From Cylindrotheca closterium (taxonomy: Eukaryota; Bacillariophyta; Bacillariophyceae; Bacillariales; Bacillariaceae), in NCBI GenBank assembly GCA_933822405.4, contig CAKOGP040001981.1:7909-71908 (forward strand): a stretch of DNA of 64,000 bases, read 5' to 3'. Every line of letters begins with the position of its first letter. The first letter of the stretch is position 1. Under the pieces are notes generated by a model. It worked only from the letters and a program-made list of their open reading frames with translations. It searched no databases and had not been told where the DNA came from. Positions 53,015-62,805 of the stretch are shown here, one piece after another. A program made the translations under genes and the position numbers.

Positions 53015-56000
53015 CTAGACTATCTCTTGGATCTCCACAACTGTCACAGTGCCCTCAATTCCGTCCACCATTCTCTCCTTGTCAACCGCAATCACGCGAA
53101 ACATAGTGTCCGGAGCAAACAAAACCTCAGCTTCATGTTTGTTCTTTGAAAACTCCGAGACGTCCACGCCACTGCAATGTCTGCTGATAGCAAAAAGGAT
53201 TCTTGTTTGGGAACGATCAATCGTGTTCAAAAAGGCCGAAGCCTTGAGCTCCGATTGGCTCGTGCTAAAGAAACCCTTGTCGCACAAAGTACCTCCGACT
53301 TCCAGCTTCATTGGGATGCTTCCCGATCCCCGGTACAATGTCTTGTCGCTGTCAAAAACCTTCAAATGCTTCTCCCAGCGAAGGCCAACGTTCAACGCCC
53401 TTCTGGCTTGCTGAGTGATGCCAATGTATTTCTCCTTCCCGGGTTGGATCCTTCCACTTCGAAGAAAGGAATTGATGATTGCATAATCTTTCCCAGTGTA
53501 CATCTTGATCGCCTTCGTCAGTTGTCTGAACTGCTTTCTACCCATGGGTCGCTGGAGCCAGTCGTCGATCTTCTTTCGACTAAGCTCGATCCCATTGAAG
53601 CCATTCTTCACTTGTTCCAGTACCTTGGATTGCATCAATCTGTGTTGCTCACAACACTCACGTTGACTCCATGGGCTCTCCACTGGTTCCAATTCCTTCG
53701 ATTGCTCCAACTTGGGCTGCTCACGACATTCGCGTTGACTCCATTGGTCCTTGACTTGTTTCAGCACCATGGATTGCTTCAATCTGTGTTGTTCAAGACA
53801 CTCACGTTGCTCCCATTGGTCCTTGATTTGTCCCAGCACCTTGGATTGCTTCAATCTGTGTTGCTCACGACACTCATGTTGGCTCTGGACCTTTTCCACT
53901 ACCTTGGATTGCTCCATCTCTTGGATCTCCACAACTGTCACAGTGCCCTCAATTCCGTCCACCATTCTCTCCTTGTCAACCGCAATCACGCGAAACATAG
54001 TGTCCGGAGCAAACAAAACCTCAGCTTCATGTTTGTTCTTTGAAAACTCCGAGACGTCCACGCCACTGCAATGTCTGCTGATAGCAAAAAGGATTCTTGT
54101 TTGGGAACGATCAATCGTGTTCAAAAAGGCCGAAGCCTTGAGCTCCGATTGGCTCGTGCTAAAGAAACCCTTGTCGCACAAAGTACCTCCGACTTCCAGC
54201 TTCATTGGGATGCTTCCCGATCCCCGGTACAATGTCTTGTCGCTGTCAAAAACCTTCAAATGCTTCTCCCAGCGAAGGCCAACGTTCAACGCCCTTCTGG
54301 CTTGCTGAGTGATGCCAATGTATTTCTCCTTCCCGGGTTGGATCCTTCCACTTCGAAGAAAGGAATTGATGATTGCATAATCTTTCCCAGTGTACATCTT
54401 GATCGCCTTCGTCAGTTGTCTGAACTGCTTTCTACCCATGGGTCGCTGGAGCCAGTCGTCGATCTTCTTTCGACTAAGCTCGATCCCATTGAAGCCATTC
54501 TTCACTTGTTCCAGTACCTTGGATTGCATCAATCCGTGTTGCTCACAACTCTCACGTTGACTCCATTGGCTCTCCACTGGTTCCAATTCCTTCGATTGCT
54601 CCAACTTGGGCTGCTCACGACATTCGCTTTGCTTCCATTGGTCTTTGATTTGATCCAACACCATGGATTGCTTCAATCTGTGCTGTTCGAGACTCTCACG
54701 TTGCTCCCATTGGTCCTTGATTTGTCCCAGCACCTTGGATTGCTTCAATCTGTGTTGCTCACGACACTCATGTTGGCTCTGGACCTTTTCCACTACCTTG
54801 GATTGCTCCATCTCTTGGATCTCCACAACTGTCACAGTGCCCTCAACTCCGTCCACCATTCTCTCCTTGTCAACCGCAATCACGCGAAACATAGTGTCCG
54901 GAGCAAACAAAACCTCAGCTTCATGTTTGTTCTTTGAAAACTCCGAGACGTCCACGCCACTGCAATGTCTGCTGATAGCAAAAAGGATTCTTGTTTGGGA
55001 ACGATCAATCGTGTTCAAAAAGGCCGAAGCCTTGAGCTCCGATTGGCTCGTGCTAAAGAAACCCTTGTCGCACAAAGTACCTCCGACTTCCAGCTTCATT
55101 GGGATGCTTCCCGATCCCCGGTACAATGTCTTGTCGCTGTCAAAAACCTTCAAATGCTTCTCCCAGCGAAGGCCAACGTTCAACGCCCTTCTGGCTTGCT
55201 GAGTGATGCCAATGTATTTCTCCTTCCCGGGTTGGATCCTTCCACTTCGAAGAAAGGAATTGATGATTGCATAATCTTTCCCAGTGTACATCTTGATCGC
55301 CTTCGTCAGTTGTCTGAACTGCTTTCTACCCATGGGGCGCTGGAGCCAGTCGTCGATCTTCTTTCGACTAAGCTCGATCCCATTGAAGCCATTCTTCACT
55401 TGTTCCAGTACCTTGGATTGCATCAATCCGTGTTGCTCACAACACTCACGTTGACTCCATTGACTCTCCACTGGTTCCAATTCCTTCGATTGCTCCAACT
55501 TGGGCTGCTCACGACATTCGCGTTGACTCCATTGGTCCTTGACTTGTTTCAGCACCATGGATTGCTTCAATCTGTGTTGTTCAAGACACTCACGTTGCTC
55601 CCATTGGTCCTTGATTTGTCCCAGCACCTTGGATTGCTTCAATCTGTGTTGCTCACGACACTCATGTTGGCTCTGGACCTTTTCCACTACCTTGGATTGC
55701 TCCATCTCTTGGATCTCCACAACTGTCACAGTGCCCTCAACTCCGTCCACCATTCTCTCCTTGTCAACCGCAATCACGCGAAACATAGTGTCCGGAGCAA
55801 ACAAAACCTCAGCTTCATGTTTGTTCTTTGAAAACTCCGAGACGTCCACGCCACTGCAATGTCTGCTGATAGCAAAAAGGATTCTTGTTTGGGAACGATC
55901 AATCGTGTTCAAAAAGGCCGAAGCCTTGAGCTCCGATTGGCTCGTGCTAAAGAAACCCTTGTCGCACAAAGTACCTCCGACTTCCAGCTTCATTGGGATG

Positions 56001-57500
56001 CTTCCCGATCCCCGGTACAATGTCTTGTCGCTGTCAAAAACCTTCAAATGCTTCTCCCAGCGAAGGCCAACGTTCAACGCCCTTCTGGCTTGCTGAGTGA
56101 TGCCAATGTATTTCTCCTTCCCGGGTTGGATCCTTCCACTTCGAAGAAAGGAATTGATGATTGCATAATCTTTCCCAGTGTACATCTTGATCGCCTTCGT
56201 CAGTTGTCTGAACTGCTTTCTACCCATGGGGCGCTGGAGCCAGTCGTCGATCTTCTTTCGACTAAGCTCGATCCCATTGAAGCCATTCTTCACTTGTTCC
56301 AGTACCTTGGATTGCATCAATCCGTGTTGCTCACAACACTCACGTTGACTCCATTGACTCTCCACTGGTTCCAATTCCTTCGATTGCTCCAACTTGGGCT
56401 GCTCACGACATTCGCTTTGCTTCCATTGGTCTTTGATTTGATCCAACACCATGGATTGCTTCAATCTGTGCTGTTCGAGACTCTCACGTTGCTCCCATTG
56501 GTCCTTGATTTGTCCCAGCACCTTGGATTGCTTCAATCTGTGTTGCTCACGACACTCATGTTGGCTCTGGACCTTTTCCACTACCTTGGATTGCTCCATC
56601 TCTTGGATCTCCACAACTGTCACAGTGCCCTCAACTCCGTCCACCATTCTCTCCTTGTCAACCGCAATCACGCGAAACATAGTGTCCGGAGCAAACAAAA
56701 CCTCAGCTTCATGTTTGTTCTTTGAAAACTCCGAGACGTCCACGCCACTGCAATGTCTGCTGATAGCAAAAAGGATTCTTGTTTGGGAACGATCAATCGT
56801 GTTCAAAAAGGCCGAAGCCTTGAGCTCCGATTGGCTCGTGCTAAAGAAACCCTTGTCGCACAAAGTACCTCCGACTTCCAGCTTCATTGGGATGCTTCCC
56901 GATCCCCGGTACAATGTCTTGTCGCTGTCAAAAACCTTCAAATGCTTCTCCCAGCGAAGGCCAACGTTCAACGCCCTTCTGGCTTGCTGAGTGATGCCAA
57001 TGTATTTCTCCTTCCCGGGTTGGATCCTTCCACTTCGAAGAAAGGAATTGATGATTGCATAATCTTTCCCAGTGTACATCTTGATCGCCTTCGTCAGTTG
57101 TCTGAACTGCTTTCTACCCATGGGGCGCTGGAGCCAGTCGTCGATCTTCTTTCGACTAAGCTCGATCCCATTGAAGCCATTCTTCACTTGTTCCAGTACC
57201 TTGGATTGCATCAATCCGTGTTGCTCACAACACTCACGTTGACTCCATTGACTCTCCACTGGTTCCAATTCCTTCGATTGCTCCAACTTGGGCTGCTCAC
57301 GACATTCGCGTTGACTCCATTGGTCCTTGACTTGTTTCAGCACCATGGATTGCTTCAATCTGTGTTGTTCAAGACACTCACGATGCTTCCATTGGACTAG
57401 CAACTGCCCGACCACTTGGCGACGACGCTCACGCTTGGCCAAGTAAATGGCCCGAGCCCTGTAAAGTTCCAAAGATAATGGTACATTTGACATGCGACGA
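53015..57500 (-). repeat. 894-bp tandem repeat array inside the ART gene (five units)
   Basis: Identical anchor points recur at a spacing of exactly 894 bp (for example CTCTTGGATCTCCACAACTG at about 53021, 53915, 54809, 55703 and 56597). Linkers alternate between a KQVKDQWSQREC type and a DQIKDQWKQSEC type (N to C order: K, D, K, D, K), so pairs of units (1788 bp) form a higher-order repeat. Confidence 0.85.
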
Positions 57501-57925
57501 CTTTCAAGATCACTGGAGGGGCTCCAATCAGTGTCAATGTCAATGTCAGTGCCAATGTCGATAGAATTGCTATCAGAGACCTCCTCCTCTGATGCTGTCC
57601 TTTCTCGCCGTAGATGAAGTGCGCCTTCGTTTCGCAACGACCACGACGAAGAAACCACTCCGACAACACCACTGGACAAAAACCGTTGTTGTTCTGGTTC
57701 TTCTTTTCTGGCGACTCGAAGACTGTAGCGTCTACCAGATTCATTCCATCCAGATCCCATTGATGGTTGTGCCCGTTGGGCTACTCGCAAGCTACGCCGT
57801 TGACCAGACTCTGTTTCCGTACCAGAACCATAATCATCATTGCTGCCGCTCGCATGAATAAAACTCGAAGCATCGTCCAAAAGAACACTGAGGGCACTTC
57901 TGCGGACAGGAGTGCGTCTCGTCAT
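53015..57925 (-). CDS. tandem ADP-ribosyltransferase protein with five ART domains
   Basis: 1636 residues from the first ATG (MTRRTPVRRSALS). The frame stays open to 58006, where TTTTTAACAG|TG looks like a splice acceptor, so a small upstream exon is likely. The N-terminus is basic and disordered, with two 'GSG...ESG-RRYSLR' motifs. Five units of 298 residues (894 bp) follow. Each has 24-residue linker repeats (QWxQRECxEQHxLxQSKVL), then an ART domain with LYRGSG (Arg), GFFSTS (Ser-Thr-Ser) and HEAEVLF (Glu-x-Glu). This R-S-E layout is that of the cholera-toxin-like ADP-ribosyltransferase class; ExE enzymes usually modify arginine. There is no secretion signal. Activity and target are not known. 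Confidence 0.8.
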   Translation of the reverse strand: MTRRTPVRRSALSVLLDDASSFIHASGSNDDYGSGTETESGQRRSLRVAQRAQPSMGSGWNESGRRYSLRVARKEEPEQQRFLSSGVVGVVSSSWSLRNEGALHLRRERTASEEEVSDSNSIDIGTDIDIDTDWSPSSDLESRRMSNVPLSLELYRARAIYLAKRERRRQVVGQLLVQWKHRECLEQHRLKQSMVLKQVKDQWSQRECREQPKLEQSKELEPVESQWSQRECCEQHGLMQSKVLEQVKNGFNGIELSRKKIDDWLQRPMGRKQFRQLTKAIKMYTGKDYAIINSFLRSGRIQPGKEKYIGITQQARRALNVGLRWEKHLKVFDSDKTLYRGSGSIPMKLEVGGTLCDKGFFSTSQSELKASAFLNTIDRSQTRILFAISRHCSGVDVSEFSKNKHEAEVLFAPDTMFRVIAVDKERMVDGVEGTVTVVEIQEMEQSKVVEKVQSQHECREQHRLKQSKVLGQIKDQWEQRESLEQHRLKQSMVLDQIKDQWKQSECREQPKLEQSKELEPVESQWSQRECCEQHGLMQSKVLEQVKNGFNGIELSRKKIDDWLQRPMGRKQFRQLTKAIKMYTGKDYAIINSFLRSGRIQPGKEKYIGITQQARRALNVGLRWEKHLKVFDSDKTLYRGSGSIPMKLEVGGTLCDKGFFSTSQSELKASAFLNTIDRSQTRILFAISRHCSGVDVSEFSKNKHEAEVLFAPDTMFRVIAVDKERMVDGVEGTVTVVEIQEMEQSKVVEKVQSQHECREQHRLKQSKVLGQIKDQWEQRECLEQHRLKQSMVLKQVKDQWSQRECREQPKLEQSKELEPVESQWSQRECCEQHGLMQSKVLEQVKNGFNGIELSRKKIDDWLQRPMGRKQFRQLTKAIKMYTGKDYAIINSFLRSGRIQPGKEKYIGITQQARRALNVGLRWEKHLKVFDSDKTLYRGSGSIPMKLEVGGTLCDKGFFSTSQSELKASAFLNTIDRSQTRILFAISRHCSGVDVSEFSKNKHEAEVLFAPDTMFRVIAVDKERMVDGVEGTVTVVEIQEMEQSKVVEKVQSQHECREQHRLKQSKVLGQIKDQWEQRESLEQHRLKQSMVLDQIKDQWKQSECREQPKLEQSKELEPVESQWSQRESCEQHGLMQSKVLEQVKNGFNGIELSRKKIDDWLQRPMGRKQFRQLTKAIKMYTGKDYAIINSFLRSGRIQPGKEKYIGITQQARRALNVGLRWEKHLKVFDSDKTLYRGSGSIPMKLEVGGTLCDKGFFSTSQSELKASAFLNTIDRSQTRILFAISRHCSGVDVSEFSKNKHEAEVLFAPDTMFRVIAVDKERMVDGIEGTVTVVEIQEMEQSKVVEKVQSQHECREQHRLKQSKVLGQIKDQWEQRECLEQHRLKQSMVLKQVKDQWSQRECREQPKLEQSKELEPVESPWSQRECCEQHRLMQSKVLEQVKNGFNGIELSRKKIDDWLQRPMGRKQFRQLTKAIKMYTGKDYAIINSFLRSGRIQPGKEKYIGITQQARRALNVGLRWEKHLKVFDSDKTLYRGSGSIPMKLEVGGTLCDKGFFSTSQSELKASAFLNTIDRSQTRILFAISRHCSGVDVSEFSKNKHEAEVLFAPDTMFRVIAVDKERMVDGIEGTVTVVEIQEIV

Positions 57926-58392
57926 GGGCGCTGCTTCGGTTTCTTGGCTACCTCTACACCTTGGATCGCCGAGTCCAAAGCTGAGATCGTTGAGTAGATC
58001 TTCCACTGTTAAAAATAATCTTATATCAAAAGTAAGTCCGGTAATTCAGAGAACTGGCCGACTCTAGCCGCATGTTCACCTAGTCTGTATTTTAACTCCC
58101 GACAGAGTACGCGATGGTTAGGATCGTCTCCTGAGCAGCCGCGTGAATGGAAAAGCCCTGCAATCCCTGCTCGTTATCTGGCACGTGCCGTCCGCACCCT
58201 CTCAGACGTGAATGTGAGAGCGTCCGCCGTAGTGTGGTACCAAACCTCGTTTCGTCGTATATTGATCCCCGTGATACACAGACGGGAGCTCACCGAACAA
58301 AACTTTCCTATTTTAGTGCATGGAAGGCTAGGAATGGGGCCTTTTATATGTTTCAAAGTCGTCAACAAACCAAACTCGATATCGATGACCAA

Positions 58393-58445
58393 ATGCAAAT
58401 GCAAATGCAAATGAAGCAAATGAAGCAAATGAAGCAAATGAAAAT
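58393..58445 (+). repeat. (CAAATG)n/(AAGCAAATG)n microsatellite
   Basis: ATGCAAATGCAAATG units followed by AAGCAAATG units. Confidence 0.75.
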
Positions 58446-59286
58446 GGCATCCCGTTCGATGTGACACAGACTTCTGACTTTATGCTTCGGTCAAATGATG
58501 ATGATGACATACAGTAATGCATACACATGGAGTGTATGCCCATCAATTGATTGCGTAAACGTATTGGTGTCATTGCTTCCTTCAGTGGAAAAAGTGACTT
58601 TTCTCCTAACAGTACTGTAGCTGTAGCTCCCTCTCCATCCAACACCGTGTTTATTTTCTTCTTCGCTGCGTAGAGCTGTGTAGAAGCTTTACCAGTACCG
58701 TTTCTGAAAATGACAGACAAATGGAAACCTTTTTTGGAAACTCAATTTGGCGATGGTGTGGAGTAAAGTCAACAAAGAAACGGGCACTCACAAACTTGAC
58801 ACGATTGATAATGTTTCAGGTTGAGGTCTGATCTGAATTGAATGCATGAACCATCAGCGTGTTGAGGAGATCGATAGTCGACAACGTCTCATCCGTTGAA
58901 ATTAAATGAGCACGCAACGTGATGACAGGATGCTGAAAATGCACATCAAGCAAGCCGACAATATGCCGCACTGCGGTTCGAACACACTCCTGATTACACT
59001 ACTACGCCACCACTCCACCACAATATGGAAAGATGACCAATCTGATACAAAACATCGTCAAGGTCGCGACTATAATAACAGCTGCAGAATGAACTTCAGA
59101 AGGGGGAAGCAAACAAATTGACATGGATTCTTTTTTTGGAAGAAAAGTTCGCTGGTTGCGCCTCATCCAATGATATGTATACGTGTGGTATAGTAGGTCG
59201 TCTTCTAGGAAACCTTACTTGGTCAGCGAACGAACAATGGTGTGATGCTTCACAGGTGCCGAAGTGTTGCTTTTTATTGTGAATGA

Positions 59287-59317
59287 CATGAAATGAAATG
59301 AAATGAAATGAAATGAA
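59287..59317 (+). repeat. (GAAAT)n microsatellite next to the duplication breakpoint
   Basis: Five to six GAAAT units ending about 20 bp before the carbonic anhydrase fragment starts. Confidence 0.8.
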
Positions 59318-59337
59318 GGAATGAATCGGTAGATATA

Positions 59338-59690
59338 GGCCAAGTCGTCACCATTGTCATTGTCAACGACGAAGATTATTTCTACCTCGACCTTATGCGT
59401 GGAATGATTGTCGATGGAGAAATGGGAAAGCAAATCACCAAGTACACAGGATCCACCACTGGAACCACCCGTGACAACGAAATCTGCTCCGCTTACTCCC
59501 CCATCACTTGGCAAGTCGACCGAAGGTGCCACATGATCTCTGCCTCTTTCTTCGACAAGAGGTGTGCCGATATGAAGTCCCAACGTGGTGACATGAGCGA
59601 CGACCTTTACCCCCATGGTTCTCGAGAGCTTGTTGACAGCAAGTATATGTCGCCAACAACCAGAACAACCGTGCCCTTCGAGGAAACAAA
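59338..59690 (+). pseudogene. 3' fragment of the delta-carbonic anhydrase gene, truncated and frameshifted
   Basis: Matches 49425-49769. It begins in mid-gene, lacks the start, membrane segment and zinc-binding His cluster, and has a 6-bp insertion near its start. About 100 codons remain in frame (GKQITKYTGSTTG, ITWQVDRRCHMIS). A 2-bp insertion (AAGTATATGTCGCC against AAGTATGTCGCC) shifts the last codons and removes the normal ending. A functional enzyme is not possible from it alone. Confidence 0.85.
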
Positions 59691-60243
59691 AACAAACACA
59701 TACAGTATGGATCTACCGCTTGCTCGTCAGCACGCACAAATAATTAGACATTTAGTTCTGTAGGATTGTTAACAATAATAAGGCTTGTATACGGGAAAAT
59801 AAGCTTGTTTTAGATAGTCGGAAGATGGAGTGAGATGACACAATAACAAACGTACTGATAAAGGCCCGACTGAAAGTGTCACTACCACTGAGTATATACG
59901 GTATGATATGAACGATGAATGAATCATGAATGCAAGTGGTCTATAGTCAGACACATTTGATATCTACTGCTCTAGGGCTATGGTACCATCCAAAGTGGTA
60001 TTTATGTATCTCCAAGTGAGGCACAAACACTACTATTTGGGGCTGAAACACAAGAAGTGACAGCCCATTTCTTTTCTTCTCGACTTTGTGTCTGTGTAGC
60101 ACGAGGACTCCTCTTTCTCGATATGAAAGACTCGGGTGTGTCAAGGTGGTAGAATATTCGACAGCAACACTCCCATCTTGCTACTAATCATTTGCTGTCG
60201 TTCTTGACATAAGCCGAAGCAACACCCAGCCAGACCGGAACTA
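59691..60243. other. intergenic, duplicated counterpart of 49770-50414
   Basis: Diverged up to about 59920, then nearly identical to unit 1. No gene is seen. Confidence 0.4.
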
Positions 60244-60630
60244 CTAGTTGTTCTCGTCTCGACTTTTTACAAGGACTCGAGTCACGGTGCTTCTAGGTTG
60301 GAGAATATTGGACTTGCTTTGAAGGCCTTGATGACCGTTCAGTTGGTCATTTTCTTTCTCTGCATCCATCTCTTCAATTGATAGTGATCCAGAAGCGACA
60401 GTTCGAGTGGCAATCTGCATCAAGTCAAAAGTACTTTTGATTCTCTTCCGTACCCCTTCTTCAATTAGGACGAGAAGGCAGCCTTCAGGTTTTGAAGGGA
60501 TGTAGTCCAAAACATTATCAAACTTATGCAATACATGTCGAAGTACTCTCTCCACGATGTCATCTCGTTGTTTTTGTTTCGTATTCGGATCAGAGTACTG
60601 TTTCACTACTGGTTGTCTGAATTGATTTTC
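60244..60630 (-). pseudogene. C-terminal continuation beyond the in-frame TGA, copy 2
   Basis: The same frame and sequence as 50415-50801, preceded by the same TGA. I see no difference in the translated product. Confidence 0.55.
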
Positions 60631-61806
60631 TCACAAAACGGAGCCGTACAAGACATCCTTCGCTCCAATCGCTTCGGCTCGGAAAAGGTTGTTCTCGTAC
60701 TTCTCAGAGCGTAACATGCGCATCTTGAAAGCTGTGTGCCTTTCCACAAATCGCTGCAGTGTTCCAACTGCGAATCTGGGATCGATTTCTCGGTACTGGT
60801 TGAATCTAAGCAGAGGTTCAAAGATCTTTCCACCACCTGCTTCAATTCGTCGTGAAACATTAAGCAACAGGTTCGTTTTGTCAGTTTGACTAGCTCTGGG
60901 GTCATTGTACTTCGCTACTTGAGAGATCACAATTGCGCTTCCCTTTGTGGAGTCGTCGATCTTCCACGGCCGGAAATCATCGTCTTGAATCGCGTCGACA
61001 ATGACAAGATTTGGATACTTCTCCTTTTCGGCCTTGTAATCTTCCAACATACCCATAATCATTTCTTTCCACTTGCATGGAGAGACGACATAGAGCCGAT
61101 TGCTGGACAATGGATCGAGAACTTTTTCAAACTTATTCGTAAGTACCTCGAAGATACTTTGAATGATAGTACCTCGTTCTTTTGGACTGGTATTGGGATC
61201 AGAATAACGACTCAAATGTGATGGTGTGAATAGTGAATTTTCCCATTTGTTGGTGCCGTACACGACATGTTTCTTGGGCACACGCTCGGTTGCGGTGAAA
61301 ATAATGTCGTCGTCCTTCCCTCTTTTCTTGCTCTTCCCCTTCACTATCAATATTTCATTGAGAGATTCGTCGGTTGCTTTTAGCGCTGATTCGAAATCCA
61401 GTCTTGTGTATCCTCCCTTTGCTTTCTTATAGAATGCTCCGCCGCGTCCCTGGATCGTATTGACAATCTTCTCGCATAGCTTCCTTTGTTTTCCTTCCAA
61501 CCTGGCCTCCCAGTATTTCTCCACAAAGGAATTCAAAAGAGTCACAAAGTATTCAGTTCCAGGACCCATGTGGCTCATGCCGTTGGCGGCAGAAGTATTG
61601 ACATCAACATCCCGCTGAATTTTTGCAACCATAATGTACTGCTGGTTGTTCCTTCCGACGCATGCTGATGGCTTTCCAGCAACATTTTTGTTGTTGCCGT
61701 TCTTTCCTCTAGTCTTCTTGGTAACAACACATTTACAGCTCTTCTTTCCTGCTGGATTTCGAATACGGGATACGCTTCGTTGTCCTGCTCCTTCGTTCTC
61801 CATCAT
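60631..61806 (-). CDS. repeat protein with YxDPN domains, interrupted by a TGA, copy 2
   Basis: The translated 391 residues are the same as those of copy 1 at 50802-51977, including the ending DVLYGSVL before TGA. Because even synonymous differences seem absent, the duplication is recent or the copies have been homogenised. Function is not known. Confidence 0.6.
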   Translation of the reverse strand: MMENEGAGQRSVSRIRNPAGKKSCKCVVTKKTRGKNGNNKNVAGKPSACVGRNNQQYIMVAKIQRDVDVNTSAANGMSHMGPGTEYFVTLLNSFVEKYWEARLEGKQRKLCEKIVNTIQGRGGAFYKKAKGGYTRLDFESALKATDESLNEILIVKGKSKKRGKDDDIIFTATERVPKKHVVYGTNKWENSLFTPSHLSRYSDPNTSPKERGTIIQSIFEVLTNKFEKVLDPLSSNRLYVVSPCKWKEMIMGMLEDYKAEKEKYPNLVIVDAIQDDDFRPWKIDDSTKGSAIVISQVAKYNDPRASQTDKTNLLLNVSRRIEAGGGKIFEPLLRFNQYREIDPRFAVGTLQRFVERHTAFKMRMLRSEKYENNLFRAEAIGAKDVLYGSVL

Positions 61807-62171
61807 TCTACGTTCCTAGTTGACGTGCTTTCAGCTTGATTTCAATAAATCTTTGACGGGTTTGCGGTTTGCCCTTTTTTTATTTTTAAAACCAACTGCG
61901 GTGTAACGTAACGGAATAAACCTCAACTTGAAACTATAGTATTTAGCTACTACTAACGAGAGCTAGAACTCGACTGCCTCGATTGAAATTGATCTAGCAG
62001 CATGATAAAGTCGTTACTATGGTATCGATCAACACCTACACTACAATTAACTAATGAAGGAAGAAAAGAATATGAAGTGCAGCACTCCTCTCCAACTATT
62101 CAAACTTTCTGCGGGATAGAAATGAAGGAAAAAAGCAAAGGAAACCACCACTGAGTGGTGCGACTAATAGT

Positions 62172-62259
62172 CCAGTGGTGCCATCATACGCGAAACTGCA
62201 GAAACCACCGAAGTTGCCATTGGCAACGACAGCTGTTCACATGACTCACGGATATCGCT
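62172..62259 (+). repeat. shared 3' hairpin element, ART locus 2, copy a
   Basis: Same sequence as 52343-52430. Confidence 0.7.
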
Positions 62260-62519
62260 GATGGACCACTGATGCTAATGTTCTGTACAGTAAGGCTTCC
62301 CCTGCAATCAATCATAACCCCAAAAGCAATAAAATAGTACCTCCCATCTTTCAACTGTCTCCAATGTATTCACCATCTCTCCACTCCAACGATTCATTCA
62401 TCAATTTATCATCTCTCAATTCAAACCATTCTCCCATTCCTTCGTAGTTCCACAAACTTTCTCGGGGATAGAAATGAAGGAACAAACACAAAAGCAACCT
62501 TTGTTGGACGTTCAGTCCA

Positions 62520-62605
62520 GCAGTGCCATCATACACGAAACTGCAGAAACCGCCGAAGTTGCCAATGGCAACGACAGCTGTAAACATGACTCACGGATAT
62601 CGCTG
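62520..62605 (+). repeat. shared 3' hairpin element, ART locus 2, copy b
   Basis: As 52691-52776 with two substitutions (CATACACG, TGTAAACATG). Confidence 0.7.
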
Positions 62606-62805
62606 ATGGACCACAGATACTAATGCCCAAAAACAACAAAATGGTAAGTCCGATCTTTCAACTGTCTTCAAATGTATTCACCAACTCTCCACTCCCGACG
62701 ATTCATTCATCAATTTATCATCTCCCAACTCCAACTATTCTCCCATTCCTCCGTAGTTCCACACTCAAGTCAGCCAATGGTTGGTTGTTGCTCCATACCT
62801 TCTGC

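Larger units (their letters stand above)
49425..59337. repeat. direct segmental duplication, unit 1
   Basis: The sequence from GGCCAAGTC in the carbonic anhydrase gene onward recurs from 59338, with an offset of 9.91 kb at first, then 9.83 kb and 9.79 kb after indels. About 50090-52830 is nearly identical in both; 49800-50090 is more diverged. Unit 1 holds the carbonic anhydrase 3' end, the interrupted repeat-protein gene, paired hairpin elements and the five-domain ART gene. Confidence 0.85.
58007..59337. other. intergenic upstream of the ART gene, with microsatellites
   Basis: No convincing gene; an open frame at about 58328-58720 (minus) is mostly created by the microsatellite. It may contain a first exon and the promoter of the ART gene. 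Confidence 0.4.
61807..62805. other. intergenic, duplicated counterpart of 51978-53014
   Basis: Contains the two hairpin elements and lacks the 38 bp noted above. No gene is seen. Confidence 0.4.

Noticed and set aside
53177..56725. Repeated plus-strand open frames of 288 residues
   Set aside because: They recur every 894 bp only because they are antisense to the ART array; no family features.
58328..58720. 130-residue minus-strand frame upstream of the ART gene
   Set aside because: Much of it is the translated CAAATG microsatellite; no supporting motif.
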